From the NCBI GenBank assembly GCA_963772845.1, contig CAVYYW010000011.1:1-20158 (forward strand): DNA of 20,158 nt. The letters are read 5' to 3'. Position 1 is the stretch's first letter. The number at the start of each line of letters is the position of its first letter. The stretch is from CAVYYW01 sp963772845. GTDB lineage: Bacteria > Bacillota > Bacilli > Bacillales > Sporolactobacillaceae. A model generated the notes under the pieces. That model saw nothing but the letters and a program-made list of their open reading frames with translations. It had not been told where the DNA came from and made no database searches. Shown here piece by piece: positions 15,853 to 20,158 of this stretch. Position numbers and translations under genes: made by a program.

Positions 15853-15972
15853 CTCGCTTGCCGCGGGCGACCCGCGAGCCTCCTTGCATGCCCACAGGAT
15901 GTGCCGTATTTAGCCGAACTTTCTCCAGACATTTGCGCTGTGGGATCACGCCTGGTTCGCTGTTCCCGCAGG
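15853..15972. repeat. Degenerate palindromic repeat element
   Basis: This GC-rich stretch begins CTCGCTTGCCGCGGGCGACC and ends with GTTCCCGCAGG. It shares with the element at 16044-16138 the pattern of a cut 'CTCGCTTnCCGC-GGGC...GCGAGCCTCC' left part and a right part ending in a CnGCAGG block. Such palindromic elements are dispersed in many Bacillaceae genomes. No coding signal is seen. Confidence 0.55.
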
Positions 15973-16054
15973 CCTTGAATAAACATCTTCGGTTCTACAT
16001 CGCACGAAGAAAATGCGATGCCATAAATTGAAAGCGGAAATATCCTCGCTTTCC
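15957..16054 (+). repeat. 98-bp direct repeat, copy 1
   Basis: This copy starts TCGCTGTTCC and ends CTCGCTTTCC. It matches the copy at 16323-16420 over the whole 98 bases with about six mismatches and no gaps. Internally ATCGCA and TGCGAT form a short stem. The unit joins the right end of one palindromic element to the left end of the next. Confidence 0.85.
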
Positions 16055-16138
16055 GCAGGCGTTCCGCGAGCCTCCTCGTCGATCTTCTCTTGCGTCTGCG
16101 GGGTCTCGCTTGGAACGCTGATTCTGCAGGAGTCTCGG
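16044..16138. repeat. Palindromic repeat element
   Basis: GCGTTCC-GCGAG in the left half pairs with CTCGC-TTGGAACGC in the right half, and CCGCAGG at the left pairs with CTGCAGG at the right, making a long imperfect hairpin. The element contains GCGAGCCTCCTCG and CTGCGGGGTCTCGC, the standard core of Bacillaceae intergenic palindromes. Confidence 0.65.
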
Positions 16139-16622
16139 TATTTCTGGCTTTCAATAAGCATGAGTATTTTCGAGGAGTATCTCAATTCCCGGCAACTCGG
16201 CTATAAGTGGGAAAGGGATCTCAACCTTTAATAATCCAGTACCCTTTTAAGCCATCAGACTGAGCTATTCTTTGATTAAATCTTAAGCAAGATCATAAAG
16301 TTAAAAGGTTTTCAGTGGCTTCTCGCTGTTCCAGTAGGCCTTGAATAAACATCTTCGGTTCTACACCGCACGAAGAAAATGCGATGCCATACATTGAAAG
16401 CGGAAAAACCCTCGCTTTCCACGGGCACGGCCACAGAGTCTGTCCGTTGCGCGAAACGAATTCTATAATGTCACGCTTAAATCACCCGAACATACCGAGT
16501 TGCGCCGCCTTTCAAAAAAAGGAAGAATTTAATGCCAACCTTTTTTCAATTCGGCAGTCCGAAACTGTGGAAAACAAAAACTGATCGTCAGCACTGCAAT
16601 AGGAGTCCAAGAGACTCGTTTA
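16139..16622. other. Non-coding stretch between repeats and the methyltransferase gene
   Basis: Apart from the second 98-bp copy I see only AT-rich sequence. A 23-codon frame at 16160-16231 has no ribosome-binding site. No terminator of convincing strength was found for the methyltransferase gene that ends at 16623. Confidence 0.5.
16323..16420 (+). repeat. 98-bp direct repeat, copy 2
   Basis: This is the second copy of the unit at 15957-16054, 366 bases downstream and about 94% identical by eye. It is again flanked by element ends: TCTCGCTGTTCCAGTAGG on the left and CTCGCTTTCCACGGGCACGG on the right, the latter truncated soon after. Confidence 0.85.
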
Positions 16623-17393
16623 TCAAGGTTTAACTGCTTTTAGCAGAACCGCTTCACCTTGAAAAGAAATGACCTGACCGTCAGTTATTTCTATATGAAA
16701 CGCTTGTTTTACTTTAGCTGATGACCCGAGTATATAGTCATTGAGCGCTTTTGTTTTCTTTTCTGAAAGCTTCATTCGTTTACACCAGTCTGCAAAGTTA
16801 AACGTTTTTTCAAACCGATGCCATTCAATGATTGTAAACCCTGAGACCTCTAGACGCTTAAGCCACTCGGTTTTTTTCCAGGCGCGGTAATGACTGTAGT
16901 CCCGGTCTTTTTCAATTTTATTATAAAAATAATCCAGTTCATCATCCTCAGGGACAACATTATCATCGAGCAGAAATTGCCCGTTGTTCTTCAAAACGCG
17001 AAAAACCTCCCGAGTAAACTTATCGGCATCCGGAAAATGATGAGGGGCAATCCGGCAGGTCACCACATCAAACCGCTCCTTAGAAAAAGGGAGCTGCTCG
17101 GCATCACCTTGTATGAAATCAACATTTGCATGCCCATTACTTTTAATGAACGACTCAGCCGAAGTTAGCATTTCAGGGGTAAGATCAAATGCTGTTACCC
17201 TGCGGACGCGAGAAGCCAGTGCATTCGCCGTATGGCCACCGCCAGTGGCAATATCTAGAGCAATCATATCTTTGGTAAGATTTCCCATGCTGAGCAGTTT
17301 TTGGAGATCCTTGCCCTCTTTATGGCCTTTACTTTTAACATATTGCTCGGCATTACGTCCGAATTGGTGCTGAACATCTTTTTTTATATCCAT
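16623..17393 (-). CDS. Class I SAM-dependent methyltransferase (YcgJ-like)
   Basis: This is a 256-residue cytoplasmic methyltransferase. Motif I, ALDIATGGGHTANAL (residues 45-59), binds S-adenosylmethionine. VTAFDLTPEML (66-76) is motif II with the ribose-binding Asp. QGDAEQLPF (95-103) is the adenine-contact motif, and FDVVTCRIAPHHFPD (108-122) is the post-motif of the UbiE/methyltransferase-11 class. The C-terminal part is helical and probably binds the substrate, which I cannot name; resemblance to B. subtilis YcgJ is from memory. GGAGGAG lies eight bases before the ATG. The gene stands alone and points away from the diguanylate cyclase gene. Confidence 0.87.
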   Translation of the reverse strand: MDIKKDVQHQFGRNAEQYVKSKGHKEGKDLQKLLSMGNLTKDMIALDIATGGGHTANALASRVRRVTAFDLTPEMLTSAESFIKSNGHANVDFIQGDAEQLPFSKERFDVVTCRIAPHHFPDADKFTREVFRVLKNNGQFLLDDNVVPEDDELDYFYNKIEKDRDYSHYRAWKKTEWLKRLEVSGFTIIEWHRFEKTFNFADWCKRMKLSEKKTKALNDYILGSSAKVKQAFHIEITDGQVISFQGEAVLLKAVKP

Positions 17394-17743
17394 TGCATTA
17401 ACTCCTCCGCCTCAAATTTCTTATACTTATACTTATACTATAGTTGAAAATTCAGATTCTAACATTTTGTTTTTATGATCGATTACCATAAGAAAAAGTA
17501 ATGGGTAAAAAAAAGGAAGTGGGAGTACCATAAATGGATTATAAGTGGATTAATTTAGATAGTTTTGCCAAAAGATAGGTCGAATTACCTAATAATAATG
17601 TACCTATTAATTCAGAAAAATGTTAATATAAACATAACGCATAAAATCGATCGTTAGAAAGCACATAGAATAAACAGTCTCAATGGCATTTTCACGGTCA
17701 TGATTCGGCATAAAAGGCGACCGAGTGCACAAGGAGGATACAT
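17394..17743. promoter_or_regulatory. Divergent intergenic region between the methyltransferase and GGDEF genes
   Basis: The methyltransferase side carries three tandem copies of CTTATA at 17420-17437 followed by CTATAG; on the minus strand this gives overlapping TATAGT and TATAAG hexamers that could act as a -10 region. A 14-codon frame starts at 17534 but stops at once and is probably chance. On the plus side AAGGAGG precedes the GGDEF gene. I see no terminator and no RNA gene. Confidence 0.4.
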
Positions 17744-18658
17744 ATGGGAGAAGTACACTTAAAACTCGCTGACGTCCAGTCTTTTTTACATGTAATATCT
17801 GATTCGGGCACACTGTACAAAGTTGAATCGGGACAGCGGTTCCGGCTGATTGATTCGAACCGGAAAGCAAGAAACTTAGGGATAGGATCTAAGGATTTCC
17901 ATGGGAAGCTTATTAGCGAATTTTTGCCTCGTGAGCATTATTTAACCTACGATCTCCCTCAGTTTAAAAAAGTACTGGAAACTCGTGCATCCACACATTA
18001 CACGGCACCCTCGCCTTATTATGAGATACAGCAGGGGATGAATGTCCACATGGCGCCGGTCTTTAATAAAGAAAATGAATGCAGCTATATTCTGGTTATA
18101 AGTAAGTATCAGCATTCTGAAAAAGACCTCGAGTATTTGGCTTTTCATGACCCATTAACTGGAATCCCTAACAGACTGTTTCTTGAAGAGCGGATGAAAA
18201 AAGCGATGGTTCGCTACCAGCATCATGGCATCCCTTACTCAGCTATGATTATTGACTGTGACAAGTTCAAATGGATAAATGATCACTTCGGTCATGAAGG
18301 GGGCGATCAGGCTCTGGTAACGGTTGCTAAACGCTTAAAAAATTGTATACGAAACGAAGATGTCTTCGCCAGGTATGGTGGGGATGAATTTGCCGTTCTC
18401 CTGGAAAATTGTGTGGGTGAACAGGCGGTTGAGGTTGCTGAGCGTATGCTTGAAACAACCCGGAATCCCGTGATGCTGAGGGATTCAGCTTGTGACGTCA
18501 CGATTTCCATCGGGATTGCCTATTCGGGGGACCCGTGCGGCGATGAGAATATCATGTCACTTGCTGACCGTGCTCTTTATGGCGTTAAATCAGACGGCCG
18601 CAATCATTTTAAAGTTTTCAATTCTAGCGAGCACAAACTGCAAAACGAAAAAGTGTAA
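17744..18658 (+). CDS. Diguanylate cyclase with N-terminal sensory (PAS-like) domain
   Basis: This 304-residue protein makes the second messenger cyclic di-GMP from two GTP. The C-terminal GGDEF domain begins with LAFHDPLTGIPNRLFLEER and continues with DKFKWINDHFGHEGGDQAL. The active-site loop RYGGDEFAV has the intact GGDEF at 212-216. An Arg-x-x-Asp product-inhibition site, RNED at 203-206, precedes it by exactly five residues, so both activity and feedback inhibition are predicted. Residues 15-120 look like a PAS-type domain (LIDSNRKARNLG ... MAPVFNKENECSYILVIS), which would receive an unknown signal. There is no membrane segment and no EAL domain. AAGGAGG precedes the ATG. Confidence 0.92.
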   Translation: MGEVHLKLADVQSFLHVISDSGTLYKVESGQRFRLIDSNRKARNLGIGSKDFHGKLISEFLPREHYLTYDLPQFKKVLETRASTHYTAPSPYYEIQQGMNVHMAPVFNKENECSYILVISKYQHSEKDLEYLAFHDPLTGIPNRLFLEERMKKAMVRYQHHGIPYSAMIIDCDKFKWINDHFGHEGGDQALVTVAKRLKNCIRNEDVFARYGGDEFAVLLENCVGEQAVEVAERMLETTRNPVMLRDSACDVTISIGIAYSGDPCGDENIMSLADRALYGVKSDGRNHFKVFNSSEHKLQNEKV

Positions 18659-18682
18659 AGTCTGGCATGCCTATTCACTATT

Positions 18683-18742
18683 CTCATAGTCGGTTATTAA
18701 TGGTGATAATTTTAGGACAGCCGTCGTAAAATAGACTATGAG
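18683..18742. promoter_or_regulatory. Inverted repeat upstream of the lipoprotein gene
   Basis: CTCATAGTC at 18683-18691 and GACTATGAG at 18734-18742 are exact reverse complements with 42 bases between them, lying between the GGDEF gene and the lipoprotein gene. There is no T tract directly after the right arm (CCTTTAAG), so it is not a clear terminator; it may be an operator or a chance match. Confidence 0.3.
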
Positions 18743-18766
18743 CCTTTAAGTGAAAGAAGGTAGCAA

Positions 18767-19225
18767 ATGAAAAAAATCATCGTGCTGATCACTGTTTTCT
18801 TGCTCTTTGCTCTAAGCGGGTGCGGCGCCGGTCATTTTGGGAGCATTGAACCCTATAAGCCAACCAAAAAGGAGCAGCAGCTGCTGGATCTTGCAGGGGG
18901 GGATCGCAATCGTTTATTTATCTATAAGGCAACCCTTGAGAAAAATAGTCATGAGTACCTCAAAGTCAGCCACTATAAACAGGGCGACTATGCTGAAAAA
19001 ACACTTTCCTCGGCTGGATCGAAACAAAAAGCTGGCAGTCATTTGCTTTCGGTCGGTGTACATGACCTTGCTGGAGAAGGTCAATCCTTTCGCGAATGGT
19101 TTGCAAATATCGGTGGTGACCAATACTCGCAGGTTAAATTCAAGAATAATAACGCAACGGTCTCGGTAATGGAGCCGATCCACAAAAAGAAGAAATTGCA
19201 TTCGATAATAACTTATCAGGATTAG
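18767..19225 (+). CDS. Small lipoprotein of unknown function, C-terminus probably altered
   Basis: The 152-residue product begins MKKIIVLITVFLLFALSGCG, a signal peptide with lipobox LSGC (lipidated Cys at residue 19), so it should be anchored outside the cytoplasmic membrane. A short YKPTKKEQQLLDL segment follows, as in uncharacterised Bacillaceae lipoproteins, and then a beta-rich domain. AAGGTAGC precedes the ATG. The last residues, KKKKLHSIITYQD, may not be native: the sequence character changes just here. A neighbouring frame (open from 19153) reads PQKEEIAFDNNLSG and flows on without stop, so either a one-base change in the A-rich tract at about 19182-19195 or a join to other DNA has replaced the true end. 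Confidence 0.6.
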   Translation: MKKIIVLITVFLLFALSGCGAGHFGSIEPYKPTKKEQQLLDLAGGDRNRLFIYKATLEKNSHEYLKVSHYKQGDYAEKTLSSAGSKQKAGSHLLSVGVHDLAGEGQSFREWFANIGGDQYSQVKFKNNNATVSVMEPIHKKKKLHSIITYQD

Positions 19226-20158
19226 TATTAGCGCCAACGGTTAATGTTCACCCGATTGCACCTGCACTTAGTTCGGATGAAATAACTTCATTTTCACTAA
19301 GCGGTGAAGTTACCCTTTCCAATAATTTGGAATATGGAATATTGTTGGATGCACCTGCATCAACTAGAATTACTGATCCAGTTATCTATGGAAAAGTACA
19401 TATCAAAGAAAACGGTATCGCAGGTGTAAAAATCTATGGTAACATTGAGGACCCCGTTTTTGGCGGTTTATTATTAAAATCTTCTACAGCCGGCTCAGCA
19501 GGATTAATAATAGCGGATGTTAACGCATCTAATTTTGTTGAAGGAGTTAAAATTAGTAACTCTATTTTTGATGAATATTCCGGACCAAACATTGCAGCAA
19601 CCGCCGCCATAACTCTTATTGATCCCATAGGAACTGAATTTGCTAGTAAAGATGTCAATGCTCAAAATAATATTTTTGTTGGTGCTGCTAATGATGATGC
19701 AGTTAAGGATTTAATTGTTGACCATACTGAATCTGTAACAATGGGAATAGTAAATTTCAGCGGATGGACAAACGGTCAACCGGCTATCAATATTGGTTCA
19801 GCTTCTGCATACACCGGCTCAACAGTAACCATACCGGTTGTTGTTAACATTTCAGCACAGCCGTTAACATTTACTCAACTCGACGGCAAGTTCTCTTTTA
19901 ATGAACTCAATCTCAGTTACAAATACGCAACCTACGGTACCGGTACGATTATTCATGATGCAGATTGGGGAATCGTATTTGACCACTCAACAGCAGGAGA
20001 GGTAAAATTTAGAGCTTTCGGATTCAATGAAATTAATTCAACGGGAATTTTATTCTATCTTACATTTGAAGTTGTTGATGGTCATGCCGGATCATACTCG
20101 GAAGACATTACAGGGCTTCCGGCAGACTGGAAAACTGAAGCCGGTCCCAACCTTTTTG
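19201..20158 (+). CDS. Partial secreted/surface protein with beta-helix-like region and cohesin-like domain
   Basis: A frame with no stop for 319 codons runs to the right edge; it is open from 19153 and has no start codon with a ribosome-binding site. The product is rich in Asn, Thr, Ser, Ile and Gly. Residues 1-185 contain repeats such as GVKISNSIFDEYSG and DVNAQNNIFVGA, the spacing seen in right-handed parallel beta-helices. Residues about 190-319 resemble a cohesin-type domain: STVTIPVVVNISAQPLTF, then GKFSFNELNLSYKYA and STGILFYLTFEVVDG. Such proteins are typical of Bacteroidota and Ignavibacteriota with secretion tags, not of Bacillaceae. Both ends are missing. The family call is from memory of domain patterns. 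Confidence 0.6.

Noticed and set aside
15804..16231. Several overlapping frames on both strands across the repeat region
   Set aside because: They arise from GC-rich palindromic elements, lack ribosome-binding sites and give low-complexity Arg/Cys-rich products.
16160..16231. 23-codon frame starting MSIFEEYLNSRQLGYKW
   Set aside because: No ribosome-binding site and no following terminator; too short to support without conservation.
15853..16440. CRISPR array
   Set aside because: Only two long repeat copies 366 bases apart, palindromic intergenic-element character, and no cas genes.
17534..17578. 14-codon frame MDYKWINLDSFAKR before the GGDEF gene
   Set aside because: Stops at once with no continuation in a neighbouring frame that I can recognise; probably chance.
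1..20158. Integrated prophage, insertion sequence or defence island
   Set aside because: No integrase, transposase, capsid or restriction genes were recognised; genes are ordinary housekeeping and transport functions.

Overview
The window looks like a chromosomal piece of an endospore-forming Bacillaceae bacterium. The evidence is a gerA-gerB-gerC germinant-receptor cluster, a HelD RNA-polymerase recycling motor, a pxp/ycs 5-oxoproline operon arranged as in Bacillus, an OpuD-type BCCT transporter, strong AGGAGG ribosome-binding sites and moderate GC. The last ~950 bases do not fit that picture.

Layout. Positions 1-2911 (minus strand) carry a ger receptor operon in which gerA has two frameshifts and gerB one; gerC runs off the left edge. 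From 3102 to 7621 (plus) lies a compact five-gene operon: pxpB, pxpC, pxpA, an NRAMP-fold transporter and a YcsI/DUF1445 protein. Together these suggest uptake or formation of 5-oxoproline and its ATP-dependent opening to glutamate. After an AT-rich gap come helD (7979-10330) and a BCCT osmoprotectant transporter (10566-12116) closed by a clear terminator. Next are a DinB-fold protein and, convergent with it, a voltage-gated K+ channel; a shared hairpin separates them. A flavodoxin-like oxidoreductase and a convergent winged-helix regulator follow. The regulator has a 24-bp perfect palindrome at its promoter.

Positions 15281-15664 (minus) hold two very small candidate genes with good ribosome-binding sites and a shared intrinsic terminator. 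Positions 15850-16440 are repeat DNA: degenerate palindromic elements and a 98-bp direct repeat present twice. Then come a SAM methyltransferase (minus), a diguanylate cyclase with intact GGDEF and I-site (plus), and a small lipoprotein gene (plus).

At about 19190-19240 the sequence changes character. An open frame without any stop runs to the right edge and encodes a repetitive, Asn/Thr/Ser-rich beta protein ending in a cohesin-like domain, of a style typical of Bacteroidota/Ignavibacteriota surface proteins. It has no promoter or start of its own and is joined directly to the end of the lipoprotein gene, so a chimeric assembly join is the simplest explanation. Apart from that I see no convincing new multi-gene system. 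The most interesting items are the non-canonical NRAMP-like transporter in the 5-oxoproline operon, the palindromic operator, the small-gene pair, the broken ger operon and the 3' junction.
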